Assembly (NCBI RefSeq): GCF_001640805.2
Contig: NC_066856.1
Coordinates: 16,467,087-16,531,086 of the forward strand
Source of the DNA: Lates calcarifer
Lineage: Eukaryota; Chordata; Actinopteri; Centropomidae
Direction: 5' to 3'
Length of the DNA: 64,000 nucleotides
Made by a program: the position numbers and the translations under genes. Shown in pieces: positions 12,261 to 24,405 of this stretch. The notes beneath the pieces were generated by a model. It saw only the letters and a program-made list of their open reading frames with translations. It was not told the DNA's origin and ran no database searches. Position 1 is the stretch's first letter. Each line of letters begins with the position of its first letter.

Positions 12261-13885
12261 TTCCACAGTCACATTGTGATAAATCCCAAATTTCACGGGG
12301 CAAAGCTGGCTATAACAAATGCTATAATAATTGACTTCAACACTGGCCGTGGATATTCTTGTTTAGTAGTCACTGTCCTGTGAAAACCACGAATCTCCAA
12401 AACATCAGATTGTCATGGGTCAACAGAAATAATTGTTTTTCAGCTTTGGGATACTGTGTTTTTCTAATAATCCAATGAGTTTTAAATGTTTTCTTTAGCT
12501 GGAGAAGTAGTTTCAACTCCATAAAAGAACATTAATCACCAAATTTGGAGATACACTGTTTTCATAGTTGAGGAAAAATAGGCTGCCATATTACTAAAAA
12601 AGTAAGACTGGGGAACTCTGGATTGTTGTCTCCCTTGCTTCCTGTCTGTATCTGACTAACAGTGTTTGTTCGCTCTTAATCTTACTACTATAAGTAACAA
12701 GTGATCTGACCAACAAACAACTACAGCCACCTGACACTGGGCTTGTTTGCCAGGGACCTGTGATTTGAGACCAAACAAACACACCACAAAGGAGAGCTTC
12801 AGTGACCTCTACTCCACCGTCAGGGGTGTGTTAGAGTGTTATCCATCCTTAAGCTGTGTACATGGAGTTCAGAAAGTCCTCTTCTCCTGCTTTCACTCTC
12901 TCTTTACATTGGTTTTCCCTCCTCTCTTTCCCTTTTCTCACATGTACTGTACCTGTACACACTTGTACATACAGAACACTAAACACAGCACCCCTCCTCT
13001 CCTCCCAACATCCCTCCTCCCCCCTGCCGGAGGTATCGAGTGGCTTGAGTGGGCCATTAGTGTGAATGACTGATAAGACTCTCAGCCCCCAATAATCAGG
13101 AAAAAGGATATTTGCAGTTATTTTGAATCCGTCAGAAATAATAAACGCAAAACTATATCCACTTGGGCTATTTAAGCAATTTCCCTGTGATAACATCCCG
13201 TGGGGATTTCATGTGGATTCCAAATGACGACATAATAAAACCAAGACGCCTGCACCCCCTTATCAGACTGGATTAAAGGGGAATAATGAAACAGAGAGGG
13301 TTTGGAGCCTTGTGTGGTATGAATATGATTATCTAATGGACTCCAATGGAAAGGCATGTTAATTCCACTTTAACGCGAGACCTTTCCCAGACTATCTCCT
13401 GCCCCTGGCTCCTCCTAAGACCATCCTTCCTCCCCCCCTCGACCCGTTTCTCTGCCTCTTTCTCCTCTTCCTTTAAGTTTAAATAATCAGCCTGCTTTTT
13501 CCGCAGAAGTCATTATGCCCGCCGCCTATCTCTATGTATGAACGTGAGCATGGGAGAATGATAAATCCCCCCCTCGTTTTTCACACTCTTTTCCGGTCTG
13601 ATTGGAGTGTGTTGGCCTGTTAACTTTCAGACAAAAGCACTTTAGGCAATTATCAATATTCAGATTTTTTTCTTGCACAGAGATCATTGTTGCTTGAAGA
13701 ATGTGGGTCACTTTCATACAAACTCAAATCAAACTTTCTGAGCACCCAGTTGAAATCATATTATATGGTCTGATACTGGACTTAACAAGGCCTCAGTATT
13801 TGAGTACTGAAATGTGTGAAGCACTTGCTTTCAGGTTAAATATATGCAGCAAATTTTCCAGTATTATTAAGTGTTTATTTATTTC
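12260..13885. other. Non-coding interval; GATA-rich candidate enhancer at 13,030-13,380
   Basis: No gene is recognised. From 13,030 to 13,380 there is a repeat-free block with four GATA-type words: TGATAAG at 13,071, TGATAA at 13,188, CTTATCAG at 13,259 and TTATCT at 13,329. It also has a MEF2-like CTATTTAAG near 13,168. A second quiet block follows at 13,490-13,690. Pyrimidine-rich DNA lies between and before them (12,880-13,020 and 13,380-13,480). Confidence 0.35.
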
Positions 13886-14360
13886 AAGAATTAGATTTTT
13901 AAAGGTGCTATATATAAGTTTTTGCTATCACTGTGTAGGAAGTGTTAGCATTAACAGCCATGTACTTACCAGTTTAGAGGAAACATTACAAACTCAGCAT
14001 CAAACTTAATTTCTTTACTCACCCTGAGCACTTTCCAGCTGTGGGAAGCAATGCCAATGTTCCCTCTTGTTTTGCCTCTATGCCTATCCCTTCCCCTTAT
14101 TTTCTTCTACTGAAGTTAGCATGCTAATCAACTAGCCTCCTACCTTCTCATAATACCACTTTGCAATAGTGAGTCATAGTGCCGTCTAGTCTGTCCTCTG
14201 TAGTCTGTAGTGCTGCCCATTGGGCGTATTCTAACCTCTTGTCTTGAAAATGCAATGAAGGGTCAAGCTCTTGGTAACAGCTGTTAATAGCTAGTATTGG
14301 CTATGTAGCAATAGCAAAAACTTAAACACAGCATAGTTAAACTGAAAGTTGTCTGTCCAC
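13885..14360. repeat. Interspersed repeat, copy 1 of a family also at 30,727-30,885
   Basis: The stretch beginning TTTTTAAAGGTGCTATAT shares a clear succession of words with a stretch in an lztfl1 intron. Common words include GGTGCTATAT, GCATTAA.AGCC, TTTAGA.GAAACATT, TCAGCATCAAACTT, GTGG.AAGCAA and CTCTTGTTTTGC. The match fades after about 160 bp in the other copy, whereas this copy seems to continue to about 14,360. The family looks like an old SINE or MITE common in fish; its class is not determined. Confidence 0.6.
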
Positions 14361-17300
14361 TAAAATTTCAGATAAATGTATTTTTTTATTGAATTGATGC
14401 AGATGAATTTTCTGGCTAGCATTCTTCACTAACAGATCTATGTGTTAAGTACACAATATGTACATTTGTAGCTGTTGCACCTTTGTTTCAAGGGCAAGCA
14501 ATTACCCATCCAGCACCAAATAAAGATTTAAGTCATGTACAGGCTTCACTGTCAAGACTCTATAGAGATGTTGTCAGAAACACACCAGTTATGTGTGCAT
14601 TTTGCTATTGATGTTGACTGATTAAACGTATGTCTTCTTTTGATCAACAAGAAAAAGTCCCAGACCAATTCAGGCCCAGGGTGGGGGGTCATCATTAGAC
14701 CCATTAGGACCAATAAGACTCTTTGAGCCACGTAGTCAAGTCCATTCTCATCCAGCGAGGCACGGAGCAGTATTGTGGATCAGCGCACACATCCTGAGAG
14801 CAGACTGAGCTCCCACAGGACACAGTTAAAAAAAAGCATCAATATTTCATCAAACTACTCTCTCTTTCTGGTCCAGATCAAAGCCTCGACTCCCACAGTC
14901 CTACAGGTAGAGAGGACTCTTTTGTTTTTGCTCCTCAGGTAGAGCAGCAGTCAGACTCTGTTCGCTTTTGGAAACCTTGCAACGCTCAGCCCATCCATCT
15001 CGTGGCTTACTGCCTCGCTTTTGGAAGAGGAGGTAAAAGGAAGAGCAGAGACTGTAAGGGTGAAAACATGTTCCAGAGATGTCCAGAGATTGAACTTCTT
15101 GGCCCTGTAGTGCTGTATTATTTCCTGTTTTTTTCCCCCCATGTTGGCCTATAGTGAGACTAATGGTGAAAGCAAATGGAGGGCGTTGTAATTTGTCTTT
15201 GAAAAACTTCTTACTTCATTACTTACTGCCACCTGCATCATCATATTTACCACTGTTTTAAAACCAACAAGGACATTAGAGAGGCAGATAAAAGATGTCT
15301 GATAAAAATGGTGGACCTGTGCTAGTCGGAGCTGCTACAAGCAACAGACTAAAACTAACAGCTGGTGGGAGAATGTAATGAATAAAGATGACTTAAAGTT
15401 TGACTGTATTTTTCCCATTAGCAGGCCAAGTTAGGACTAAAAGAGCAATTTAGGGCAATTGTTAGCAACAGAGGAAGAAGGAGCAGGATTCAGGTTTTGG
15501 ATTTCTGGGCCACACCGTGACTTTTTCGGCTCTCATCTCTCTTATCTACTGACTTTCTATTTGCCTATCCTGTTCATTAGGAATCAGATATGATCACTCA
15601 CATTCCATCCAGCAAAGAACTACCTTGCTTACCACCAAATTCATTTTTGCATCTTTCAACTATTCCTCAGTAGGCCTACTTTCATGGATGATCATTGTTT
15701 ATGGTTTTTTAAGTGATCACCCTGAAGAATGAAGGTAAATCTGTATTTTCTGAAGTAACTTATATTCAACTGTAGATTTATGGGAAAGTTCCTCCAAAGA
15801 ACAATGTAAGTTGTTATCAGTGCACAGCAGCTTAGCTGAACATGAAATTCAGCATATATGAAAAATAATGTTTCCAATTTACTTGGATATAAATGGTGAA
15901 AATATAACTGTAAATCAACAACTGCTCATAAACTCAACACAATTCTAACAACTTAAACAGAATTACTTTTATTGCCCCTGTAGATAATACCAAATTCCAT
16001 CTTTCTTCACTGGAACTTCCTGGGAAATTCTCAAAAAATTACAGGGCCCATAAAATAAAGCATCACGCTATTAAGCAGTGATATATTGCGACTGTAGCTG
16101 AGTAGGAATTCATCACTGTCAAGATTAAAGATATAGGAGATTTCATATGTAAAAGGAATGAAACAGAGTTTTGGAAATTAGAAAGACATATGATCCCACG
16201 TCTTTTGATTGTGTCCTTACAAAGACAAAATGGCTTCTCTTTTAATCCACTTTGACATGCTCAGTATGTTTGTGCACAGCTTTGTATTTGTCATTATACG
16301 TGTGTAAATGCCCACCCCACACCCCCCAAGACACACACACACATGAAATGTGGTTTTCCGTTGTCCCTGAACACACCTCTCCTCCTCTCATCATCAGCGT
16401 CAATCTGTGGCTGTCACTCGGAGCCGGACAGTGACTAACGACACTCCCAGTCAGTCAAACACTTATCACCACACAGGTAACACACAGGCCTGGAAATGAC
16501 TGACATGAAATGGAAACGTCTCTCATTCTGTGGGCCTGGGAGCTGAAGTGAAATATTAGCTGTGGGAGAGATGGCAGATGATAAGATGCTCCCTGTTTGG
16601 GCTGGAATTGTGGAGGTCCAAGTTCTATTACATTTCTTTTTACGCTGCGGAGCAGTATGAAGATCCTGTTTGCTTGGATAAAGGATAGCTTTCCTTTTCT
16701 AAACCCTGTCTTATATATATTATTTTACTGTTTTCTTTACAGTTTCTTCTGGCCAGACTCTAACTTTAATGATGAGCTATTTGTGACTTGTTACCATAGA
16801 AAAAGGTGTTTAAAGCCAGTGGGTCATTGTTGATATATAAGCCATCGTCCCTGAGGCTTTCTGTGGTCCACAGAACCAGACCATAGGCCAGCTGAAACCA
16901 GACTACAGCCCGTTCAGTGTCAATGGGTCACATATGCTTACTCTGTCCCTCCTATTACTCATAGGCTCCACCATATCCTCCCTCTATCCCTCTTTTTCTT
17001 TCTCTCACACATCTCCTTCATGCACACACGCACACACAATTCCCCCCTGTGCAGAAAGATGGATGGGGTGTTCCCAAACCACAGGTGCTGCTCTACTTGT
17101 GAGTCTTTCGCATTCTTCACAACACAGTTCAGACCTGCTCGGTTTTTTACTTTTTACTATTTTCCCCAGTGGTGATTACTTTGGTACTTGGGAGCTGTGG
17201 GATAATGAGGAACATGGAATTAAGGTAATGCAGTGTACGATCAATCTGCCTGTCTATTAGCAGCTCTATGGCAATGAGATTCTTTTGCAGAAACAAGACA

Positions 17301-17560
17301 ACCTTCATGAGCTTGAAACCCCCAGACATGGCCTCCCATTCATACTGCCACTAGATGGGGTTAGCTTCATTTCCAACTTGTGCGTTTGCTCACTGAAACT
17401 CAAACCCTCACTCTGCTGAGCAAGCTACACCACCTTGTGGCTGAAATTACCAGTGGCGTGCAGTAAAGTCACTGTATGTTCAGCTAATTTGGAAAGATAG
17501 AAATTATTGTGTTTATCCAGAAAATGAAATACACAAATATGATAGCAAATAGGTGTTATT
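14360..17560. other. Non-coding interval, no gene recognised
   Basis: Mostly unique AT-rich sequence with short open frames of no recognisable family. A moderately GC-rich patch at about 14,660-15,060 has regulatory-like texture. A short CA run occurs at about 16,330. I see no exon series, RNA gene or intact element. Confidence 0.45.
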
Positions 17561-17569
17561 GTAATGGGG

Positions 17570-17910
17570 GTGGAATGTGCAAAAAGTACATTTACTGAGG
17601 AACTTGTATTTTTCTTTCATTTTCCTTTCCCATTTATACTAACTTCTACTCCACTAGAATTAGGGAAATTCCTTAGAGAAAAAAACAATGACTACTTTGG
17701 GCTTCTTGTCATGTTTATGAGTTGTTGTGGTTCCATTTAAATAACAATTTGAGCCCCAAAGAGGCCAAATTATCCAATATTTCACAAAAAAGCAAAGGTT
17801 GGAGAAGTCCATTTACCCCATTAGTCACTGGTGACACTCAGATTTACCTTGTGGGTCCTTTGTAGGGGCCCATTCCCTACGCTGGGAACCACTGGACTAA
17901 ATTGCCCAAC
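17570..17910 (-). repeat. Adjacent relics of two teleost interspersed repeats
   Basis: Around 17,590-17,655 the words AAAAGTACATTTACTGAGGAACTTGTA and ACTTCTACTCCACTAGAA resemble the fish hAT-type MITE seen near 12 kb. From about 17,690 to 17,900, read on the minus strand, CCAGTGGTTCCCAGCG is followed by a run of diverged words (ACAAGGTAAATCTGAG, ACTAATGGGG) that resemble a very common fish repeat starting CCAGGGGTTCCCAACC. Both are degraded. Assignments are by recognition. Confidence 0.45.
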
Positions 17911-19980
17911 TGTATCTTAAATTGCTCCATCTACTCAGTTGTAACAAGTTACCATCATAAGTTGGGATCAAGAGTGCTTGAAAACTAGGAAGCAAAAAGC
18001 AACCAAAAACCTAAAAAGTGATGGATACATGGTGAAAACACACCCAAATGATAGAAGTATAAATGGGATCTTTACCAACTACTGAAGAAACACTTACAAT
18101 TCATAGATTCAAATGTGGGAGCCAGTGATTCAACACAAACTGTAAAATACCATTAAACCATTGACAGGGTACAAAAAGGACACTCAAATCCATTTGACAG
18201 AGCTGCTGATCTGATACAGTAGTTCTGGAAACATCAGTGAAGCTTTTAATGTTGAATTTCTTTCTGTGATTTTGTCCACCTCCTGTGTAATGCAGGTGGC
18301 CTCTAAAGTAAAGTAGTTAAACTCTCACTGTGTTATTATCAAGGGCCAAACAAAATTCTCAGAGGTTTTATTCACACGAAAAGTTCACATCCAATACAGA
18401 CCACATCTGATTATTTATTATAAAGCAAGAACATGAATTGCATTTTGCAATAGGATTTTTGCAGTTCCTCCTTTTTTATCAGTGTGAGAAACAGTTTTCT
18501 GTGCAGGTGACCTGAAGGATCTACCATTTGTAAGTCAGTTTTATATTTATGTTTGAAATTAAGACTCAGGAATCAAACTTTGTACATGAAACTGTGTACA
18601 CAAACGCATTCAGAGTACACCAAAGCTGTTCTGAGTGGTAATATTGTCTAATATTATCTCCAGTTAAGGTGAATTCAAGACATCTGCCAGAGTCCCTGGG
18701 AACATCCTCAGCTCTGCAGTTAAACAGGAACATCTTGTTATCGACTCGACTGATGGCTTCCTGTCGTGAGATGTAGAAACGTGTACAGAAGGAGGAAAAT
18801 AAAAGGATGCATCTGTGGTCTCACCTGAATTCAGCAGGTATTCTGCACATGTAAACCTCAAGCACTACAATAACAGCCCAGGTTTGTTTGTTACAGTCGA
18901 TTTATGAGACACTGTCTAAGTAGCACTTTGTGATGCTTCTCTCTTCTTCATCTTCCATCTGTCTCTGTCTTTCTGTGTGACAGTAGGCGTACAGTAACAT
19001 TTGACAGAGATGGCATTCAAGATGTTTTAATTCAATTTCCAACTCTAAACCAACTTTCCAGCCAAACAGTCAGATCTAATTAACACACGGTCATGCTGTT
19101 AGATTTGATCTGTTGATGTGAAAATGTAAAGTGACGGTGTTTGTCTTGCTTCCTGAAGATAACGCAAACAGAAGAAGCCATGCTGACCTCAAATCTCAAC
19201 TTTGAATCTATGTCTGCGTCCCCTGATTTCAGATTCATATCAGGTTGATACTAACAGTTTCTGTTTGGTGGGTGTCATCAGACTGTGGGAAATATTTAGT
19301 GCCAGGCTCTTCACCCACAGCTCGCTCATCAGAGAGGAATGGAAAGTTAGATTTTTTGTGACACAGGCCAGACAAGTAAAAGCAACTCCCCCTCTATTGG
19401 ATTTTGCATTGAATTTCATGCAGATTCTGCAGCTTTTATTACAAAACATCCAAGCATTCAGTGAGTTGCTTTTTTGAAGTTGGTGAGCTGGAGTCCTGTG
19501 CTTCGAGGTAAAGTTGTGACTGTACGTGGGAAGTTTTTGAGGAAGTGGCACATGTCTGTCTTTCTGTCTGCCACCTGTCTGAGCAGCAGCCGTTGTGAGG
19601 CCAATGTGGGAAACTTCTTTCATGCCAGTTTGAACGGGGACCCGTGAGCATCCATTGTGAAACTGCCAAGTCATAGCCAAATACAGTTGGTTCTGCAGCA
19701 TAGAATGGTGTAGACTGTCAACAGGAGGACATCTAGTCAGATCGAGAACATTGTGGATTGGACGAGTCACATTTACAAGTGTGTTTCCCACCACATTAGG
19801 TACGTTAGACCAGTGAAAGCACTCAAATATTTTCTCACATATAATACACATACACATAAACTGCTGAGCTCATCATTGACCCTGCAATCATTTATAGTAT
19901 GCACTTGAAACTACTGTTGCAACTCCTTCCTGTTTTTTTCGTGCTGTGTGGACAGAATAGCAATGAAGAAAAGTAAAGCA
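17910..19980. other. Non-coding interval downstream of ccr9
   Basis: No gene is recognised. A 205-codon minus-strand open frame at 19,240-19,857 lies about 440 bp beyond the ccr9 stop codon on the same strand. Its sequence resembles no family I know, so it is reported as an observation rather than a gene. A minus-strand AATAAA at 19,435-19,440 could serve as a distal poly(A) signal for ccr9. Confidence 0.4.
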
Positions 19981-20000
19981 TGATTTAGATTTTACCATTT

Positions 20001-20006
20001 TTTAAT
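20001..20006 (-). terminator. Possible ccr9 poly(A) signal (ATTAAA)
   Basis: On the minus strand an ATTAAA hexamer lies about 295 nt beyond the ccr9 stop codon, which would give a compact 3' UTR. A canonical AATAAA is also present further on at 19,435-19,440, so the true end is uncertain. Confidence 0.3.
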
Positions 20007-20298
20007 TGTTGTTTTGTATCTGAAAATCAAAAATACAGTTGTTACAGCAGCACATGACAAACACACGATGGAATGAATGCATTAAAAAAAACAAACACTT
20101 TAAAAACAGTATTTACACTAATATACAGTCTATACAGTGATTCTAGAAAAAAATGTGTTTGTGACTGTCAGAAGATGAATATAGAATGAAATATAAAATG
20201 AATTAACTAGGAACTAGGAAGTAATGCATGGGGAACAAAGTAAAAAACAATATCATGTTACTAGGCTCAGTTGACAGGTTCTTGAGGAAAATGTGCAT

Positions 20299-22868
20299 TT
20301 ATATGGAAAGGGCAGGGGTAGTATCAGTGTCTGACATAACAGAAGGACGCTTGGGAGTTGTGCTTACTTTATTGAACCCTCCTTTGCCCAGACTGCCAGC
20401 ACACATCCTCATAATCCTCAGGAGGTCTTGTCTGAACCGGACTCCGATAAAGACGTACAGGAACGGGTTCAGGCAGGCGTGAGTGAATGCCAGGCTCTTG
20501 GCTACCTGTCCAGCTACATCAAAGCGCATTAACATTTTACAGTCTGTGATAGTAGTATTAGCTGCCTGTGAGGCCTCCACTATCAGCAGGCTATTGTAAG
20601 GCAGCTGAGAGAGGACAAACACACACACCACAGTGAAGATGACACGCAAGGCCTTGTGCTTTTCAAAGCTCTTGGCCTGCAGAAGTGTGCGAATGATGAC
20701 AGAGTAACAAAAGAACATAATTAGTAGAGGAAGGCAGAAGCCCATGCAGATCTGCAGGGACAGCACCAGGATCTTAGTCCGGTTGTTTGTGTTGTTCCAG
20801 TAGACCAAAGCACAGAAGGACCGCCCTTCTCGGTCTGACTTCACCTGAGCAAAGATAAACTCAGGCAGGGCCAGGACGGTGGAGACAAACCAGACACCCA
20901 GGCAGGCGAGTTTGCTGTAAAAGAGTCTCTTTTTCTTCAGGTTCTGGGCCTTGATGACTTGTACAATAGCAATGTAGCGGTCCACGCTGATGCAGGTGAG
21001 CAGGAGCATGCTGCTGAAGAAGTTGATCTTGTAGACGGCAGACACCATTTTGCAGAGGGAGACCCCAAAGTCCCAGCCCTTGGTGGCTTCGACGGCCCAG
21101 AAGGGCAGCATGCACAGGAAGAGGAGGTCAGCCACAGCCAGGTTCAGCAGGTACACATCAGTCATTGTTTTCAGGCGGTTGCGTACAGTGGTGTAGATCC
21201 AAACCACCAACAGGTTACCCACAGCACCGAGGATGAAGATGATCCAGAACAGAGGTGGTTCATACTGCCCACGGAAGTTCCTGACCCATCCTCTGTTACA
21301 CATGCCTGTGCTTTCAGTCGGCCCTGGGTCATAGTCAAAGGTAGAATAGTCCTGCATTTAAAAATAGAAAAACAGATTATTTAATGCGGTATTGAAAACA
21401 GTTACGCGCAACAATTATGTGCCTTTTTTTTCTCAGTTTTCATTTCCTGTCAGATGTGTGTTTTTTTCTGTCCTTGTTAAACCACTTGCTAACTGCTCTC
21501 AGGTTTCATAACATAACACACTTCTTCATGCTTGAGGACACAGCTAAATGAAATCAAACACTGTCTGTGACGTACACACTAACCAGAAAGTGCAAAAAAA
21601 AAGTTGCAGGTGTTGTGTCTGTGCAGGAGAAACCACACTACTGCACAACTTCCTGCTGCTATCCAAGCCTGAGGGGGGTAAACGATCCCGAGGGGGCTCC
21701 AGGAAGGGGGCCCACAGCAGAATTCAGTACCCCAGATGCATCGAGTTTAGATGTAGGGCAGAGATAAACAGCGGGGTGATGCTGGGGCTTGTGTTTTCAC
21801 AAAGAGTGGAAAATTTGATGCTGATACGGCTGTGACTCTGACATTTGAATGTCTGCCTCAGATAACTCTACTGCACGTAGATCATGAAGTGCATTGTTTT
21901 ACGCATCACTCATTAGGAACATTAAACCACGAAAAAAGGACATAAAATATATTCAATAGTATCCTACGTTTTCCTCTACTCTTTAAAATTATATACTCTC
22001 AGTCAGGTCTTAGAACACCAGCATTTTTCCAGTCGCTATTGAAACTGAAGTCCTGTAGATAACCTTGAATGGTACAAAGATCGAGTACAAGGTAAAAAAT
22101 AAATAAATAAAAAATTAGGTCACCAAAAACTGAAAAATCATGTAATAGCAAACAGGCCTTTCTCAGTTCTCCTGCATCAGTGGAAGAAAATCAAGATTTG
22201 AAAGTTGCAAAGATACAAACTTACTTCTGCTAATTGCTTACAAACACACAGAGACACAAATAGAACAAAGTGTCTTACCACACTCTCTGACACATTGTTA
22301 GGACAGCACTATACTACAGGAAGAAGTACTGTACCATATGTTACTATCAGAATGGTGAGAAAACGGCAAGTAACAAGTATTCATCCTACAGCAAGAGAAT
22401 GGCCCAAAACATCAGAGGAAAAGAACTAGACAATGGCTTCACATGATGGAAAACCAGCACAGTCTCCAGACTTAAACCCAGTTGAAGTGGTTTGGGATGA
22501 ACTGGGCAGAGGGTGAAAGCAAAGCAACCTACAAGTGAGTCAAGTGTGTACAGCTGCTGGATGACTCAAAATGTTTGATTAAATTTAGAATTTAAAATCT
22601 CCTGATTGCTTTTTTTCTGTAAAACTTTCCGCTCTGTGTAAATTTCAGTATCAACTGGAAAAATGAAGGTATTCTGGAACTTTTGAGCAGTAATGTACTT
22701 ATGCTGTAAACCCAGGACTTTTTCCCTCTCTGTGATGGTAAATAATAATAATGCTCCACTCAATTTCCCAGTTTCTTAACTTGTGTCAGATAATTATCTC
22801 AAAATAATACTTACAGTTTCAACATGTTTAGATGATGTGGTCATTAAAGTTGTAAACGGCTCATCCAT
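20299..22868 (-). CDS. ccr9: CC chemokine receptor 9-like (two coding exons)
   Basis: Seven-transmembrane chemokine receptor, expected at the plasma membrane of lymphoid cells; mammalian CCR9 binds CCL25 and guides thymic and gut homing through Gi. The coding exons are 22,868-22,815 (18 codons) and 21,351-20,299, giving 368 residues. The large exon shows all seven hydrophobic segments, DRYIAIVQ after TM3, the four extracellular cysteines (N-terminus, CKM at the top of TM3, FCAL in loop 2, DCKM in loop 3), an NNT glycosylation site in loop 2 and NPFLYVF in TM7. The N-terminus is acidic with Tyr residues suited to sulfation. Loop and TM6 words (HKALRV, FVLSQLPYN) favour CCR9 over ACKR4. The ATG at 21,357 must not be used as the start: ATGCAG there contains the splice acceptor, and the upstream exon joins in phase 0. 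Teleosts can carry two ccr9 copies; which one this is cannot be told. Confidence 0.9.
22370..22560 (+). mobile_element. Tc1-like transposase relic in ccr9 intron
   Basis: Across two frames the plus strand encodes words diagnostic of Tc1/mariner transposase: QQENGPKH near 22,395 (normally QQDN.PKH, so the catalytic Asp is changed to Glu) and PAQSPDLNPVEVVWDELGR near 22,455-22,515, followed by a stop. Frames are broken by stops and shifts. It is a dead 3' part of the transposase gene within the ccr9 intron. Possible element-derived sequence continues to about 22,720, but no terminal repeats were identified. Confidence 0.75.
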
Positions 22869-22873
22869 GTTTT
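22815..22873 (-). CDS. ccr9: ccr9 exon with start codon and N-terminal 18 codons
   Basis: On the minus strand TTCTTTGTAG is followed by AAAACATGG, an acceptor plus a good start context. The frame runs MDEPFTTLMTTSSKHVET and then meets the donor ACT|GTAAGTATT at 22,815. It joins in phase 0 to GACTATTCTACC at 21,351. A short separate N-terminal exon is also the known arrangement in mammalian CCR9. The exon was found by splice-site logic and is too short to stand out as an open frame. Confidence 0.8.
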
Positions 22874-23038
22874 CTACAAAGAACCAGAGGATATCGATAT
22901 AAGACAACACATCAAAACTGAGTAACCTGATAAAAATGTAACAAGAATTAATTATTAATAGATAAACAATTGGTTAAAAAAAGTGTATAGTGAATAAAGT
23001 GTAGTGGCTAAATAGAAAATGTACTGTTAATCACTTAC

Positions 23039-23110
23039 CACCTGAAGATAGTAATGTCTCGGTTACAGTGCTGTTTCTATGTCAAGGCAGCTGAGTTAAC
23101 TCGAACAACC
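23039..23110 (-). other. ccr9: Probable non-coding first exon of ccr9
   Basis: On the minus strand the sequence CTTCAGGTG|GTAAGTGATT at 23,039 is a strong splice donor, 166 nt ahead of the acceptor of the start-codon exon. No ATG in frame with the receptor precedes it, so it would be 5' UTR. Its upstream end is a guess; no TATA box is obvious. Confidence 0.45.
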
Positions 23111-23759
23111 AGTCTCATCTTCTCTTACTTATGGTCTCCCTTTAACCACAGGATCACGTGCTGATCTTGACACAACCCTTTCTGCATATCCAATTTACAG
23201 CTAAGTGAGCATCAAAACTGTTTAGTACAAGCTTTGAACAGAGACTACAGTGCAGTAATTTCACAAGGAAGCTGTGACTTTTAGATTGTACCCAGTGAAC
23301 CATCAGGTTTGGAACAAAACAATACACCCACATTCACAGCAGATTAAGTTTCAAGTCAAAGCCCATTTTTGACACATCTTGTGTACACAGGTGGAGCACT
23401 TAACACCACAGATGAGTGATGCATGAAACTGAAAACCATGAAGTGTGATTGAAGCTGGAGGAGGTATTGGTGTAGAGAAGTTGTGAGACAAACTGTTTTC
23501 AAAGCACTAAATCACTGTCGAAAGCTCAGGCTGTGTGGCCAACAATCGCTGTCCTCTTAATGAATAAATATGTGTGTCAGCAGTGTGAGGAAAGAGAAAT
23601 GACGTCTATATACAACTAAACTACAAGTTACATACATTTTACCATTTCTACCTTTTACATAAATTAACAACGGTGTCCTCATTACTTTAATATATATAAA
23701 ATATACTTTAACTATATAAAGATAGTTTCTAGGACACAGGGTTGAGTGTGATGTTAAAC

Positions 23760-23950
23760 TTGTCCAAGTTAATTTCAAGGGGATACGTTGAAAAATGTGT
23801 TTCTTTTCTTGTTCAGCGTTAGATGTCTGAGCCAGGAGATAGGTTAGCTTAGCATAAAGCCTGGAGGCAGACAACTCCACAAAAATCCTGCATCTTTGGT
23901 TTTTGCACAGATTAAACAAACAAGATGCAACAAGTTTCAGATCAATCAGC
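23760..23950. repeat. Relic of a common teleost interspersed repeat (TTAGCTTAGCATAAAG family)
   Basis: The words GTTAGATG, GGTTAGCTTAGCATAAAGCCTGGA and the complement-like GGTTTTTGCACAGATTAAACAAACAAGAT occur in the order known from a very abundant fish repeat, with the middle deleted. Recognition only; class uncertain. Confidence 0.5.
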
Positions 23951-24059
23951 TTTTGAGTGCTGGATGGTTGATTTTTTTGTTCCTTTTGACAGAGTCAGTG
24001 TGGCATTTCCCATGTTTCTAGTACTTCTACTAATTTTATATTAGACTGAAATACCTTGT

Positions 24060-24405
24060 TGATGAGAGAAGTCAGAGGATGGACTGGTTTGAATCAGATA
24101 ACCACTTTTTACAATTGTGGTGAGCAGAGAAGCATCTCAGAATGCACACGTCCAACCTGGAGGAAGATAGGCTACAACAGTAGAACACCATGTCAGGCTC
24201 CACGTCTATCAGCCAAGAACAAAAAACTGAGGCTGCAGTGGGCACAGGCTCGTAAAACTGAAGACTGGAACCTGGTCTGATGAATCTCAATTTTTGCTGA
24301 GACACTAGTAGAAGCATCAAACTTTAGATACTGCACTATAAACACTCTTGTTTTGAGTGCAAGGGGAGGTCCTAACCAGTATTAGTATGGTGTTCCTGAT
24401 GCAGA
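24060..24405 (+). mobile_element. Tc1-like transposon relic (second family)
   Basis: The plus strand encodes RLSAKNKKLRLQWAQA followed by TEDWNLV.SDES-like words, typical of the middle of a fish Tc1 transposase. The DNA nearby (CACTTTTTACAATTGTGG, AGAAGCATCTCAGAATGCAC, GGAGGTCCTAACCAG) matches the known nucleotide texture of that family. Stops, small deletions and loss of the rest show that it is dead. It differs from the relic in the ccr9 intron. Confidence 0.75.

Noticed and set aside
20299..21357. Calling the receptor ACKR4 because dnajc13 is nearby
   Set aside because: The DRYIAIVQ and HKALRV...FVLSQLPYN words and linkage to lztfl1 fit CCR9; ACKR4 differs at these positions as I remember it.
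20959..21384. 141-codon plus-strand frame across the ccr9 exon
   Set aside because: Antisense shadow of the receptor coding sequence.
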